Positions 7,986-17,082 are shown, counted from the stretch's first letter. The stretch is 64,000 bases of DNA from Ciceribacter sp. T2.26MG-112.2 (GCF_900492205.1 NZ_UEYQ01000015.1:1-64000); one strand, 5' to 3'. Translations and numbers: made by a program. The notes: generated from the sequence alone by a model not told the origin.

Positions 7986-9112
7986 TGTTCTGCTGCCGCA
8001 ATGCGGTCGCCGTCGATACCCCAATCGGACAGGATTTCTCTAGAATGGCTGCCGGGTTGGACGGCGACCGCGGGTGCTGCCGCCGGCGTACAGCTGAAGC
8101 GGGGTGCCGGTGCCGGCTGGCGGACGCCTTCCACCTCGATGAAGGCGGAGCGGGCCGTTGCCAGTTCATCCGCCTGCGCCTCGTCCCAGGAGAGCACAGG
8201 ACTGGCACAGGCATCGCTGCCGGCAAAAATCCGGGTCCAGTGATCGCGCGGATGGGCACGAAAGACCGCCGCCATGCGCTGACGCAGACCCGGCCAGGCA
8301 GACGGGTTGCGGACATGGGTGAATTCGGCCGGATCGAGCCCCAGCCTTTCGATCAGGATGGCATGGAATTTGGGCTCGACTGCTGCCACAGCAAAAGCCT
8401 TGCCGTCCGCACAAAGATAGGTCGTGTAGAAATAGGCGCCGCCATCGAGCAGATTGGCTTCGCGCTCATCCGACCACATGCCGCCGGCGCGAAAGCCCCA
8501 GAACATTCCGGCCAGCAACGAGGCGCCATCCACCATTGCCGCGTCGATCACCTGCCCGAGGCCGGTCGATTTCGCCTGCAGGATCGCCGAAACCATGCCG
8601 AAGGCCATCAACATGCCGCCGCCGCCGAAATCCCCGACGAGATTGAGCGGTACGGGCGGTGGCTGGTCGGCCGGGCCCATGGAGGCAAGGGCGCCGGTCA
8701 TGGCGATGTAATTGAGGTCGTGACCGGCCGTATGGGACAGCGGCCCGTCCTGTCCCCAGCCGGTCATGCGGCCATAGGCGAGGCGGCTGTTGCGGGCAAG
8801 ACAAATGTCGGGACCCAGTCCCAGCCGTTCCATGACTCCAGGCCGGAACCCTTCGATAAGCCCATCGGCCTGACCGATCAGTTCGAGCGCCAGATCGACG
8901 GCACCGGGTGCCTTGAGATCGAGTGCGATCGACCGTCGGCCACGGGCGAGGACGTCAAAGCGGGTGTTCATCAGCGGAATGTCGGGTCGCTGGCCTTTCG
9001 CATGGAAGCGGATCACCTCGGCGCCCTGATCGGCCAGCATCATCGCGGCAAACGGGGCGGGGCCGAGTCCGACCATTTCGATGATCTTCAATCCTTGCAA
9101 GGGACCAGACAT
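7970..9112 (-). CDS. Alpha-methylacyl-CoA racemase (family III CoA-transferase fold)
   Basis: The 380-residue protein belongs to the CaiB/BaiF fold and looks specifically like the alpha-methylacyl-CoA racemases. It has [18 protein letters not shown] with the catalytic His (131) and VGDFGGGGM with the catalytic Asp (161); the 30-residue spacing equals that of His126/Asp156 in the mycobacterial enzyme MCR. Such enzymes interconvert R and S 2-methylacyl-CoA. Ibuprofen-CoA and other 2-arylpropionyl-CoA esters are known substrates of mammalian AMACR. It is the last gene of the Rieske operon, 47 bases after the ferredoxin. Its presence suggests a chiral alpha-methyl substrate, as 2-arylpropionates would be. 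Confidence 0.82.
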   Translation of the reverse strand: MSGPLQGLKIIEMVGLGPAPFAAMMLADQGAEVIRFHAKGQRPDIPLMNTRFDVLARGRRSIALDLKAPGAVDLALELIGQADGLIEGFRPGVMERLGLGPDICLARNSRLAYGRMTGWGQDGPLSHTAGHDLNYIAMTGALASMGPADQPPPVPLNLVGDFGGGGMLMAFGMVSAILQAKSTGLGQVIDAAMVDGASLLAGMFWGFRAGGMWSDEREANLLDGGAYFYTTYLCADGKAFAVAAVEPKFHAILIERLGLDPAEFTHVRNPSAWPGLRQRMAAVFRAHPRDHWTRIFAGSDACASPVLSWDEAQADELATARSAFIEVEGVRQPAPAPRFSCTPAAAPAVAVQPGSHSREILSDWGIDGDRIAAAEQSGAI

Positions 9113-9159
9113 GTCCTATTCCTCATTGTTCGTGCGATGGGCCGGGATCGTGCCTTGGC

Positions 9160-9474
9160 TCAGCTTGCGGGCAGATAGACGGTGAGACCGTCGAGCTGGT
9201 CGGTGACCTTGATTTGGCAGGACAGCCGCGAATTGTCGCGGACGGCATCGGCGAATTCCAGCATGTCGCGTTCCATTGCATTGGCAATGCCGACGAGCGC
9301 CGCCCATTCGTCATCGACATAGACATGGCAGGTCGCACAGGCACAGGCGCCACCGCATTCGGCAATAATACCGGGAATGTTGGCACGCCGCGCGCATTCC
9401 ATGAGATTCAGTCCGTCGGTCGCCTCGATCTGGTGGCTCTCGCCATTGGCGGCCACGAAAGTAATTTGTGTCAT
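9160..9474 (-). CDS. [2Fe-2S] ferredoxin, adrenodoxin/putidaredoxin type
   Basis: The 104-residue protein has the ligand pattern C-x5-C-x2-C at Cys40, 46 and 49 (with an extra Cys44) and Cys86, and the HVYVDDEW and LSCQIKV segments of the adrenodoxin/putidaredoxin class. It carries electrons from the FAD reductase (3592-4803) to the Rieske oxygenase. I start it at the ATG at 9474, where family similarity begins, although the ribosome site is weak; longer upstream frames do not look coding. It lies between the SDR and the racemase in the Rieske operon. A plant-type-like vertebrate ferredoxin rather than a Rieske ferredoxin is what the ibuprofen system would call IpfI, though that match is from memory. 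Confidence 0.87.
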   Translation of the reverse strand: MTQITFVAANGESHQIEATDGLNLMECARRANIPGIIAECGGACACATCHVYVDDEWAALVGIANAMERDMLEFADAVRDNSRLSCQIKVTDQLDGLTVYLPAS

Positions 9475-9532
9475 GTCTCTGTCTCTCGGCTTTTCTTGTT
9501 TGGATGGTCTCCCGTCCCGGCGGGGCGGATGA

Positions 9533-10276
9533 TCAGGCGCCGCAGCCCATGCCGCCCGAAACGCCGAGGCATTCGCCAGTGACGAAGGATGAATCCTCCG
9601 ATGCGAAGAAGGCGACGGCGGCCGCAATCTCGGATGGCCGGCCAAGACGTTTCATCAAGGTTAGCGCAGCCATGTCGGCGTGAAGTTTCTCGCCGACCTC
9701 GGCGATGGCGCGTTCGACCATCGGTGTCAGAACCGGGCCGGGGGCGATTGCATTGGCCGTGATGCCGTAGCGGGCATTCTCACGCGCGATCGAGCGGGTG
9801 AAGCCGATGAGGCCCGCCTTCGCTGCGGCATAGACCGAGCCACCTTTCGAGCCCAGTCGCCCGGCCTCGGATGCGATATTGACGATGCGGCCATAACGAT
9901 TGGCCTGCATGGCGGGCAGCGCGGTATGGGTGAAGGCAAAGGCGCTTTCCAGATTGATCGTCAGCAGCGAGCGCCAGTTCTCAGGTCCGGTCTCGGTGAA
10001 GAAGGCGTGCTGGTCAACGCCGATATTGTTGACCAGCACGTCGACCGGCCCAAGCGAGCCACCGAGTGTCGCAATCGCTGCGAGGTCGGTGGCATCGACG
10101 GGCCGGAAATTCGCGCCGGTTGCCGATGCCAGGGCATCGCCGCCGGCGATGTCGCGATCGCAGAAGGTCACCGCCATGCCGTCCGCCAGAAGGCGGTGGA
10201 CAATAGCGGCACCGATGCCATTGGCGCCGCCCGTGACCAGCGCATGCCGTGTCCGGCGCAATCCGGCCATGATCAT
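9533..10276 (-). CDS. SDR-family dehydrogenase
   Basis: The 247-residue protein is a classical short-chain dehydrogenase. It has the NAD(P) loop TGGANGIGAA, an NNIG strand, the Ser and YAAAK of the catalytic Ser-Tyr-Lys set, and a PG motif (IAPGPVLTPM). Its ATG overlaps the hydratase stop by 4 bases (ATGA), and a second in-frame ATG is two codons later. In the Rieske operon it could oxidise a cis-dihydrodiol or a 3-hydroxyacyl-CoA. The sequence looks closer to FabG/acyl-CoA-type SDRs than to dihydrodiol dehydrogenases, but I cannot settle this. Confidence 0.8.
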   Translation of the reverse strand: MIMAGLRRTRHALVTGGANGIGAAIVHRLLADGMAVTFCDRDIAGGDALASATGANFRPVDATDLAAIATLGGSLGPVDVLVNNIGVDQHAFFTETGPENWRSLLTINLESAFAFTHTALPAMQANRYGRIVNIASEAGRLGSKGGSVYAAAKAGLIGFTRSIARENARYGITANAIAPGPVLTPMVERAIAEVGEKLHADMAALTLMKRLGRPSEIAAAVAFFASEDSSFVTGECLGVSGGMGCGA

Positions 10277-11100
10277 GCGCCCTTGAACACCGGCTTGCGC
10301 TTCTCAATGACAGCGGCAAGCCCTTCGCGGGAGTCGGCCGTCGCCGACAGTGTGGAGACGGTGCGGGCCTCTTCCGGCAGGCAGGATTCGACGTTCAAGC
10401 CGTTCCAGAGCAGCCGTTTGGTGGCCGCCAGTGCCAGTGGCGCGCCTTCGGCATAGGTTCGTGTCGCCTTTCGGGCTTCTTCGGCAAGCGTCTCATCGGG
10501 AACGCAGCGGGTAATCAGCCCGATCTCCTGCGCTTCCCCGGCCTCGACGATGCGGTTGGTGAGGAACATTTCCGTCGCGCGGCGGAAGCCGATCAGGCGC
10601 GGCAGGATCACCGAGGCGCCACCATCCGGGGCCATGCCGACGCGGGTGGCGCCGGCCAGGAACTTCGCACCGGAACCGGCAATCACCACATCGGAGGCGC
10701 AGACCAGGCCGAGGCCACCGCCGCCGGCAGCGTAGCCTTGGACCTCCGTGACGACGATGGGTTCAAGGCGGATCAAAGCACCGATGGCGATCTGCAGATA
10801 GGAGGTGACTTCCCGCAGAAAATCGCCCAACTCCTCTCCTTTCGATGCGAATTCGCGCACATCGCCGCCAGCGCAGAAATTCCTGCCGGCACCGCGCAGA
10901 TGCACGACCCGCACCCCCGGTTCGCGATGGCAGCGCATCACGGCCCGATAGAGAGCCTGCATCAGCTCGATGTTCATGCCATTGGCCGCCTCCGGGCGGT
11001 TGAGCGTGATGCGGGCGACATGATCGGCATAATCGACCAGGACCGGCCCTTCGCCGATCCAGACCTGCCGATCGGTATCGGCCATTGTGTTTTCAGACAT
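10273..11100 (-). CDS. Enoyl-CoA hydratase/isomerase family protein
   Basis: The 275-residue crotonase-fold protein shows the oxyanion segments NFCAGGDVREF and GYAAGGGGLGLV, and the second catalytic loop GMAPDGGASVILPRLIG. That loop has Asp where hydratases usually have Glu, as in several isomerases and PaaG-type proteins. It follows the Rieske beta subunit by 8 bases and overlaps the SDR by 4. It most likely hydrates or isomerises a CoA-bound ring or ring-opened product. Crotonases also include thioesterases and C-C hydrolases, so the exact reaction is open. Confidence 0.8.
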   Translation of the reverse strand: MSENTMADTDRQVWIGEGPVLVDYADHVARITLNRPEAANGMNIELMQALYRAVMRCHREPGVRVVHLRGAGRNFCAGGDVREFASKGEELGDFLREVTSYLQIAIGALIRLEPIVVTEVQGYAAGGGGLGLVCASDVVIAGSGAKFLAGATRVGMAPDGGASVILPRLIGFRRATEMFLTNRIVEAGEAQEIGLITRCVPDETLAEEARKATRTYAEGAPLALAATKRLLWNGLNVESCLPEEARTVSTLSATADSREGLAAVIEKRKPVFKGA

Positions 11101-11108
11101 TGCGCGCC

Positions 11109-11642
11109 TCAGACCAGGAAGGAGAGCGTGTAGATCGGCTTGTGGTTGTTCACCAGGCCGACCTTCTTGTAGGCGAGGCGGAATGCACCGTCGAAATAGC
11201 GCAACTTATATTCGTTGCGCGTGGCCCAGACGGTCTCGGCACGCAGATTGTCCTCGAAGATCATGGCGTTGGCATGCACCTTCACCTCATTGTCGACAAC
11301 ACTGACAATCTCGACATTGGAGACGATGCGGGCCAGCTCCGACCGCGGCGTCTGGGTGTGCCGGCGACCGGTCTTGAGCTGCTTGATACGCACGCCGATG
11401 CGCGAGCGGTTGTCATAAAGGATCGACATCTGACGTTCGGGATCGATGTCATGGCCGTTGGCCGGCACCCAGTAGATCGCATCCTCGCTCCAGAGCGCTT
11501 CCCATTCGTCATAGGCGTGGCTGTCCTGCAGACGGGCTTCCATATAGAGAAACTGCGTCACCGCATGCTGAAGCTCAAGCGGCGAGAGCGAGCCGAGGTT
11601 TTCGGCGGATGCCGGCGATTTTTCCTTGATTGCAACATTCAT
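11109..11642 (-). CDS. Aromatic-ring-hydroxylating dioxygenase, beta subunit
   Basis: The 177-residue protein has the SnoaL-like cone fold of Rieske oxygenase small subunits: QFLYMEARLQDSHAYDEWEALW near the N-terminus, an ERQMSILYDNRSRI segment, and a C-terminal strand ending IYTLSFLV. It is structural, completing an alpha3beta3 oxygenase. The ATG at 11642 has GGAG 8 bases upstream and lies 5 bases after the alpha gene; a longer upstream frame overlapping alpha is not family-like. In the ipf system this would be IpfB. Confidence 0.87.
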   Translation of the reverse strand: MNVAIKEKSPASAENLGSLSPLELQHAVTQFLYMEARLQDSHAYDEWEALWSEDAIYWVPANGHDIDPERQMSILYDNRSRIGVRIKQLKTGRRHTQTPRSELARIVSNVEIVSVVDNEVKVHANAMIFEDNLRAETVWATRNEYKLRYFDGAFRLAYKKVGLVNNHKPIYTLSFLV

Positions 11643-11647
11643 TGGGA

Positions 11648-12904
11648 TCACTCCGACATCAGTTTGAGATAGTGGCGCCAGATGCCGCGCTGCGGCGTCT
11701 CGTCGGTCGAATGGGCGATGCGGAAGCCGTTTTCGTCCAGGCGCTCGCGGTGCTCGCCGCGGCTCAGAAGCAGCCATTCCGGATCGCGGATGGCAGCGCC
11801 ACGATGGTTGCGTTCATACATTTCGGTATCGTCGGCAAGCAGGAAGCCTGCTGGCCCCACCGAGCCCATGGTCTGCTGACGCAGGCGCCGGTTCATGTCG
11901 GGCGCATCCTTGAACTGGATCGCTGTCACATGCTGGATGGTTTCGTCCACGGCCGTTGGCTGCAACACGAACATCTGGATTTCGGCGATGAACAGGTTGG
12001 GGAAGATCATGATATGCGGTGAACCGTCGATCATGATCTGGCGGGCGCGTTCGTCGCCATAGGCCTCGTTCATGGCCTTCACATAAGCCGGTAGGCGCGC
12101 TTCATTGGTGCCGAACCATTCGAGCGGCTTGTCGATCCGGCGCCATTCGGGACGCAGATCGAATTCCGTGTGCCCATTGCCATAGTCGCGGGTCAGCGCG
12201 GTCGAATCCGGGCCGTAGAGATTGGCAATGCCACTGTCGGTGACCTGGAAGATCGAGCCATGCACGAAACCCGGATGATAGCCGTCGGTTTCATTCTCCA
12301 GCATGAATTTCCAGTTGGCCTTGGTGCGGTGTTGCAGGAAGCCGGCCGTCAGTTCGAGTTCGCCGGTCGGCGAATTGTCGAGCAGCTGATCGAGCGATGC
12401 CTTGGCGCCGCCGAGATGCTCCTCAAGGCTCGGCCCCTCATGCGCGAAGGAACCAAAGATGAAGCCGCGATAGATTGCGATGCGCGGCACCTTACCGAGG
12501 CCGAGCCCCTTCTTTTCCGTGCCGACATAGCCATCCGGCAGGGCAAAGCCCATGAGATCGCCGGTATTGGAGAAGGTCCAGGCGTGATAGGGACAGGTGA
12601 AGCTCGTGCGGTTGCCGCCCTGATAGGCGCAAAGCTGGTTGCCGCGGTGCGGACATTTGTTAAGCAGCAACCGGATTTCACCATCCTTGTCGCGCACCAT
12701 CAGGATCGGCGTCGGGCCGATCGATTTGACGACATAGTCGTTCTTGTTCGGGATCTCGCTCGTATGCCCGACATAGACCCAGGTGCGGTACCAGATCTTC
12801 TCCAGCTCTTCCTGAAAGATCGCCTCGTCATAATAGACGCGGCTATGGACCCGATTGGGCTCGATCAACGCATTGTAATCGATGCTCTCTTCTGTGGACG
12901 ACAA
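11648..12904 (-). CDS. Aromatic-ring-hydroxylating dioxygenase, alpha subunit (Rieske)
   Basis: The 418-residue catalytic subunit has the Rieske cluster ligands C84-x-H86 and C104-x2-H107, and mononuclear iron ligands His210 and His215 in DGYHPGFVH; an acidic ligand is likely in the LLADD segment near the C-terminus. Electrons come through the ferredoxin and reductase of this cluster. It is the first gene of a six-gene minus-strand operon (alpha, beta, hydratase, SDR, ferredoxin, racemase). Next to a CoA ligase and thiolase/DUF35 pair it fits an oxygenase that dihydroxylates the ring of an aryl-acyl-CoA (IpfA-like), but its substrate might also be a free acid. Confidence 0.88.
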   Translation of the reverse strand: MSSTEESIDYNALIEPNRVHSRVYYDEAIFQEELEKIWYRTWVYVGHTSEIPNKNDYVVKSIGPTPILMVRDKDGEIRLLLNKCPHRGNQLCAYQGGNRTSFTCPYHAWTFSNTGDLMGFALPDGYVGTEKKGLGLGKVPRIAIYRGFIFGSFAHEGPSLEEHLGGAKASLDQLLDNSPTGELELTAGFLQHRTKANWKFMLENETDGYHPGFVHGSIFQVTDSGIANLYGPDSTALTRDYGNGHTEFDLRPEWRRIDKPLEWFGTNEARLPAYVKAMNEAYGDERARQIMIDGSPHIMIFPNLFIAEIQMFVLQPTAVDETIQHVTAIQFKDAPDMNRRLRQQTMGSVGPAGFLLADDTEMYERNHRGAAIRDPEWLLLSRGEHRERLDENGFRIAHSTDETPQRGIWRHYLKLMSE

Positions 12905-12939
12905 GGTGCTCCTCCTTCTCCAATTGGTCTTTAATTACT

Positions 12940-12983
12940 CGACCGATCGTTCTATTTATTGGGATGGTTTTGCTGGATGTCAA
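12940..12983 (-). promoter_or_regulatory. Promoter of the Rieske operon with TetR operator-like site
   Basis: On the minus strand TTGACA (12983-12978), a 17-base spacer and AATAAA (12960-12955) form a promoter. Just downstream, AGAACGATCGGTCGAG (12954-12939) matches the operator consensus and would cover the transcription start. Confidence 0.6.
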
Positions 12984-13135
12984 GAGTGATCCGCAACCGA
13001 AATCGAAATGCGGATTTAAGGGTAGGTGGCAAGAAGCCAGTAAAAGGCGATTTGAAATCCATGAAACGTTTGGCAAAGTTGATTTATTGAGGTTTCCGTC
13101 TCGGTTTGAGATCTCGGCGGACTGTTTGAAGTTTT

Positions 13136-13185
13136 TTGTAGATTCGCAAGAAAAAGCAATATATAGAACGAGCGATCTGTTTATT
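13136..13185 (+). promoter_or_regulatory. Promoter of the liv operon with TetR operator-like site
   Basis: TTGTAG (13136-13141), 18 bases and TATATA (13160-13165) form a plausible promoter. AGAACGAGCGATCTGTT (13164-13180) overlaps the -10 and start region. The 372-base gap between the Rieske alpha gene and livK holds these two promoters and no convincing gene. Confidence 0.55.
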
Positions 13186-13276
13186 AATAGATCGGGGGAG
13201 GGGCTGTGATCAGGCTGCGCCGAGAGGGCGCAGGTCTGTCCGACCAAACGGAAATTCAGGATCTTCGGAGGAGACC

Positions 13277-14410
13277 ATGAAAACAGGAATGACTTGCCTT
13301 GCCGCGCTTATGGCAATGACCGGTGCCGCTGCTGCGGATATCAAGATCGGCGCCACGCTTTCAGAAACCGGCCCGGCCGGCGCTCTGGGGGATCCGCAGG
13401 CGAAAACCCTCAAGCTGCTGATCGAGGAGATCAATGCGGCCGGCGGCATCAATGGCGAGAAGATCTCGCTCGTGGTCTATGACGATGGCGGTGATCCCAA
13501 CAAGGCCCGCACCTTCGCCACCCGGCTCGTCGAGGAAGACGAAGTCAACGCCGTCATCGGCGGAACGACCTCGGGCACCTCGATGGCGATCATTCCGGTG
13601 GTCGAGGAAGCGGAGATCCCCTTCATTTCGCTTGCCGGCGCCATCGAGATCATCGACCCGGTCAAGCATTGGGTGTTCAAGACGCCGCATACCGACCGCA
13701 TGGCCTGCGCCAAGATTTTCGAAGACATGAAGAAGCGCGGTATCACCAAGATCGGCATGATCTCGTCGACCGATGGCTTCGGCTCTTCGATGCGCAAGCA
13801 ATGTCTCGGCATCGTCAATGAGTATGGCATTGAGGTGCTGGCGGACGAAAATTACGGCCCGCAGGATGCGGACATGACGCCGCAGCTGACCAACATTCGT
13901 GGCAAGGACGGCATCCAGGCTATCCTCAATCCGGGTTTCGGCCAGGGTGCCGCGGTCGTCACGCGCAATGTCGTCCAGCTCGGCATCAAGATCCCGCTCT
14001 ATGAATCCCATGGTGTCGCCTCGCAGGGCTATATCGACCTTGCCGGCCCAGAGGCGAGCGAAGGTGTCCGCCTCCCCGGAACGGCACTTCTGGTTGGCGA
14101 CCTGCTCGGCGATTCCGATCCGCAGAAGCCGGTCGTTGCCGCCTACAAGACGCTGTTCGAAGGCGCGACCGGCGCTCCGGTCGGCACCTTCGGTGGTTAT
14201 GCCCATGATGCCGTGCGCATTCTTGCCGATGCCATCAAGCGGGCAGGCTCCGCCGAGCCGAAGGCTATCCGCGATGCGATCGAAACCACCAAGGGTCTGG
14301 TCGGGACCACCGGCACGGTGACGATGTCGCCGCAGGACCATCTTGGTTTCGACCTCTCGGCCTTCAAGATGCTCGAAATCCGCAAGGGCCACTGGACCAT
14401 CGTCGAGTGA
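13277..14410 (+). CDS. livK: LIV-type ABC transporter substrate-binding protein
   Basis: This 377-residue periplasmic protein belongs to the branched-chain amino-acid-binding (Leu/Ile/Val, type I) family. It has a signal peptide with a likely cleavage after AAAA (about residue 20) and the mature start DIKIGATLSETGPAG. GGAGGAG precedes the ATG. Such systems are common beside aromatic-acid and phenylacetate genes and import aromatic acids. Its promoter carries the same operator-like site as the Rieske operon, so an aromatic-acid ligand is likelier than leucine. The mature part has 8 Met and 2 Cys, in contrast to the binding proteins of the sulfur island. Confidence 0.87.
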   Translation: MKTGMTCLAALMAMTGAAAADIKIGATLSETGPAGALGDPQAKTLKLLIEEINAAGGINGEKISLVVYDDGGDPNKARTFATRLVEEDEVNAVIGGTTSGTSMAIIPVVEEAEIPFISLAGAIEIIDPVKHWVFKTPHTDRMACAKIFEDMKKRGITKIGMISSTDGFGSSMRKQCLGIVNEYGIEVLADENYGPQDADMTPQLTNIRGKDGIQAILNPGFGQGAAVVTRNVVQLGIKIPLYESHGVASQGYIDLAGPEASEGVRLPGTALLVGDLLGDSDPQKPVVAAYKTLFEGATGAPVGTFGGYAHDAVRILADAIKRAGSAEPKAIRDAIETTKGLVGTTGTVTMSPQDHLGFDLSAFKMLEIRKGHWTIVE

Positions 14411-14418
14411 ACCGGCTT

Positions 14419-14438
14419 GGCCGGGCCTGAGCCCGGCC
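14419..14438 (+). terminator. Intercistronic hairpin after livK
   Basis: GGCCGGGC, loop CTGA and GCCCGGCC form an 8-bp GC stem without a T run. It is more likely a transcript-stabilising or attenuating structure that keeps binding-protein mRNA in excess over permease mRNA. Confidence 0.45.
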
Positions 14439-14468
14439 TTCCATCACGAAGCAGGAGCTCGGAACCTG

Positions 14469-15341
14469 ATGCCTGAACTGATGCAGTTTATACTTTCAGG
14501 GGTGACGGTCGGCGCGGTCTATGCGCTGGTGGCCCTTGGTTTTACCATCATCTACAATGCCTCGGACGTTGTGAATTTCGCGCAGGGCGAGTTCGTCATG
14601 CTGGGCGGCATGGTGACGGTATTTCTTCACGATGCCGGTCAACCGCTGCCGCTGGCAGCCCTGATCGCGATCGTCGCCGTTGCCTTGATCGGCATCATTC
14701 TCAACAAGTTGGCGATCGAACCTGCCCGCAAGGCGCCGGTCGTGTCGCTGATCATCATCACCATCGGCGCCTCCATCTTCATTCGTGGCGTCACGCAGAA
14801 TGTATTCGACAAGCAGCTGCATCGCTTCCCGGCCTTTTCCGGTGATCAGCCGATCATCCTTTTCGGCGCGACCATTCTGCCGCAGAGCCTCTGGGTCATT
14901 GCCGGCGCGGTGCTGGTCTTTACGGCGCTCTGGCTGTTCTTCACCCGGACTTTGACCGGCAAGGCGGTGCTGGCGACATCCAACAACAGGCTCGCCGCCC
15001 AACTGGTCGGCATCAACACCAACTGGGTGATGGCTCTGTCTTTCGCGCTATCGGCGGCAATCGGCGCGCTCGCGGGCATTCTGATGACGCCGATCACCAT
15101 GACGGGCTATGACATCGGCATCGCGCTCGCCCTCAAGGGTTTCGCCGCCGCTATGCTCGGTGGCATGGGCAATCCCAAGGGCGCGCTTGTCGGCGGCCTT
15201 CTGCTCGGCATTTTCGAAGCGCTTTCGGCCGGTTTCATCTCCAGTCAGTACAAGGATGCCGTCGCCTTCATCGTCATTCTCGCGGTGCTGTTCATGATGC
15301 CGCAGGGCCTGTTCGGCCGGACATTCACGGATCGCGTCTGA
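14469..15341 (+). CDS. livH: LIV-type ABC transporter permease (LivH)
   Basis: The 290-residue protein is a LivH-type membrane permease with about eight hydrophobic segments. It starts with the typical GVTVGAVYALVALGFTIIY and has the NFAQGEFVMLGGM motif. Its C-terminal half contains the ATPase-contact loop region (GFAAAMLGGMGNPKGALVGG). AGGAG lies upstream of the ATG at 14469. Its stop overlaps the livM start by 1 base. Confidence 0.88.
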   Translation: MPELMQFILSGVTVGAVYALVALGFTIIYNASDVVNFAQGEFVMLGGMVTVFLHDAGQPLPLAALIAIVAVALIGIILNKLAIEPARKAPVVSLIIITIGASIFIRGVTQNVFDKQLHRFPAFSGDQPIILFGATILPQSLWVIAGAVLVFTALWLFFTRTLTGKAVLATSNNRLAAQLVGINTNWVMALSFALSAAIGALAGILMTPITMTGYDIGIALALKGFAAAMLGGMGNPKGALVGGLLLGIFEALSAGFISSQYKDAVAFIVILAVLFMMPQGLFGRTFTDRV

Positions 15342-16300
15342 TGATGAAACTCGGAACCAAACACACGACGCTGCTGTTTCTGATCCTACTGGTCATCGCC
15401 GCACCGTTCTTTTTCCCGTCCGCCTATTATTTCCGTATCGGCTCGCTGGTCTTCGTCAACGGGCTCGCGGTCACCGGCATCGTCATTCTGACCGGCTATG
15501 CCGGCCAGATCAGCCTTGGACATGCCGGTTTCGTCGGGATCGGGGCCTATGCCTGTGCACTGGCACCGGCCTATCTCGGCTTGCATCCGGCCCTGGCTGT
15601 GCTGCTGGGAGCAGCACTTTCGGCGATCATCGCCTATCTGGTCGGACGTCCGATCCTGCGGCTCAAGGGCTATTATCTGGCCGTGGCCAGCCTCGGCTTC
15701 GGCATTCTCGTGGCGATGGTGCTGACCAACGAACGCGACATCACCAAGGGTCCGGACGGGATCGAAGTGCCGGATCTCGGCATTCGCGCCCTCGTCAAGG
15801 CGTCGGGTCTCGATCTGTCCAACAGCGAACTCTGGTACATCCTGTCGGGTCTCTGCATGATCCTAGGCGCCTGGCTGGCGCTCAATCTCTATGACAGTCC
15901 CACCGGACGCGCCCTGCGGGCGCTGCATGGTTCGGAAGTGGCAGCACGCACCGTCGGTGTCGATATCGCCAGATACAAACTGCAGGCCTTCGTCATTTCG
16001 GCGGTCTATGCCTCGGTCTCCGGTTCGCTGATCGCGCTGCAGAACAAGTTCGTGACGCCGGAAGTGGCCGGCTACATGCATTCGATCGAACTCGTGACGA
16101 TGGCCGTCCTCGGTGGCGCCGGATCGGTGCTCGGCGCAATCTTCGGCGCGGCGATCCTGACCCTGTTGCCGCAGGCGCTGACCATCTTTGCCGAGTACGA
16201 GCAGATCATGCTCGGACTGATCATGATGCTGGTGATGATCTATATGCGCGAAGGCCTATTGCCCTCGCTGGCGCGACTGGTCCGGGGGAGTGGAGAATGA
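15341..16300 (+). CDS. livM: LIV-type ABC transporter permease (LivM)
   Basis: The 319-residue LivM-type permease has repeated hydrophobic helices, a [19 protein letters not shown] segment and the family's [16 protein letters not shown] coupling region. Two adjacent ATGs (15341 and 15344) could start it. It overlaps livG by 4 bases. It forms the membrane channel with LivH. Confidence 0.88.
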   Translation: MMKLGTKHTTLLFLILLVIAAPFFFPSAYYFRIGSLVFVNGLAVTGIVILTGYAGQISLGHAGFVGIGAYACALAPAYLGLHPALAVLLGAALSAIIAYLVGRPILRLKGYYLAVASLGFGILVAMVLTNERDITKGPDGIEVPDLGIRALVKASGLDLSNSELWYILSGLCMILGAWLALNLYDSPTGRALRALHGSEVAARTVGVDIARYKLQAFVISAVYASVSGSLIALQNKFVTPEVAGYMHSIELVTMAVLGGAGSVLGAIFGAAILTLLPQALTIFAEYEQIMLGLIMMLVMIYMREGLLPSLARLVRGSGE

Positions 16301-17082
16301 GCCTCTTGAGCATCGAAGGCCTCGGAATTGCCTTCGGCGGCCTGCGCGCCGTGGATGATGTTTCCTTTTCGATAGAGAAGGGTGAAATCGTATCGGTGAT
16401 CGGGCCGAACGGCGCCGGCAAGACCACCCTGTTCAACATGATTTCGGGCGTCTACCGGCCGAAATCGGGGCGGGTAATGCTGGATGGGACCGATGTGACG
16501 GCGATCAGCCCGCATCTTCTGGCCCGACGAGGCATGTCGCGCACCTTCCAGAACCTGCAGATCTTCCAGGCGATGACGGTGCAGGAAAATGTGATTGCCG
16601 GCTTTCATCTCAAGGAAAGCGGCCCGCTGATCGCCGATCTCCTCGCATTGCCGTCTTCGCGCCGGCGTGCCCGCATTGCCGCCCAGGAGGCCCTCGCATT
16701 GCTGGACCGGGTCGGGCTGGCGCGGGCGGCGAGCCAGGAAGCGGCGAGCCTCTCCTATGGTGCGCTGAAACGGCTCGAGATCGCGCGGGCGCTCGCGCTC
16801 AACCCGAAAGTGCTGCTGCTCGATGAACCGGCCGCTGGCTGCAATGCCGTGGAAACCGAGGAGATCGACCACCTGATCGCCGAAGTCGCCAGAAGCGGCG
16901 TCGCCATACTGCTCGTCGAGCACGACATGAAGATGGTGATGCGCATCTCCAACCATGTCGTGGTGCTCGACCATGGCGTGAAGATCGCCGAGGGTGACCC
17001 TGCCTCCGTCGGCAAGAACCCGAAAGTGATTGCCGCCTATCTCGGCAAACAGGCTGCGGAGGATGCCCATGCTGACAGTTGA
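16297..17082 (+). CDS. livG: LIV-type ABC transporter ATPase (LivG)
   Basis: The 261-residue ATPase has Walker [10 protein letters not shown], the LivG-type signature [10 protein letters not shown] in place of LSGGQ, Walker [11 protein letters not shown] and a conserved switch His (VEHDMKMV). It overlaps livM by 4 bases and livF by 14 bases, which shows tight translational coupling in the liv operon. Confidence 0.88.
   Translation: MSLLSIEGLGIAFGGLRAVDDVSFSIEKGEIVSVIGPNGAGKTTLFNMISGVYRPKSGRVMLDGTDVTAISPHLLARRGMSRTFQNLQIFQAMTVQENVIAGFHLKESGPLIADLLALPSSRRRARIAAQEALALLDRVGLARAASQEAASLSYGALKRLEIARALALNPKVLLLDEPAAGCNAVETEEIDHLIAEVARSGVAILLVEHDMKMVMRISNHVVVLDHGVKIAEGDPASVGKNPKVIAAYLGKQAAEDAHADS

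Noticed and set aside
12964..13209. 81-codon plus-strand open frame between the Rieske alpha gene and livK
   Set aside because: It covers the promoters and operator-like sites of both operons, has no ribosome site and no family similarity.
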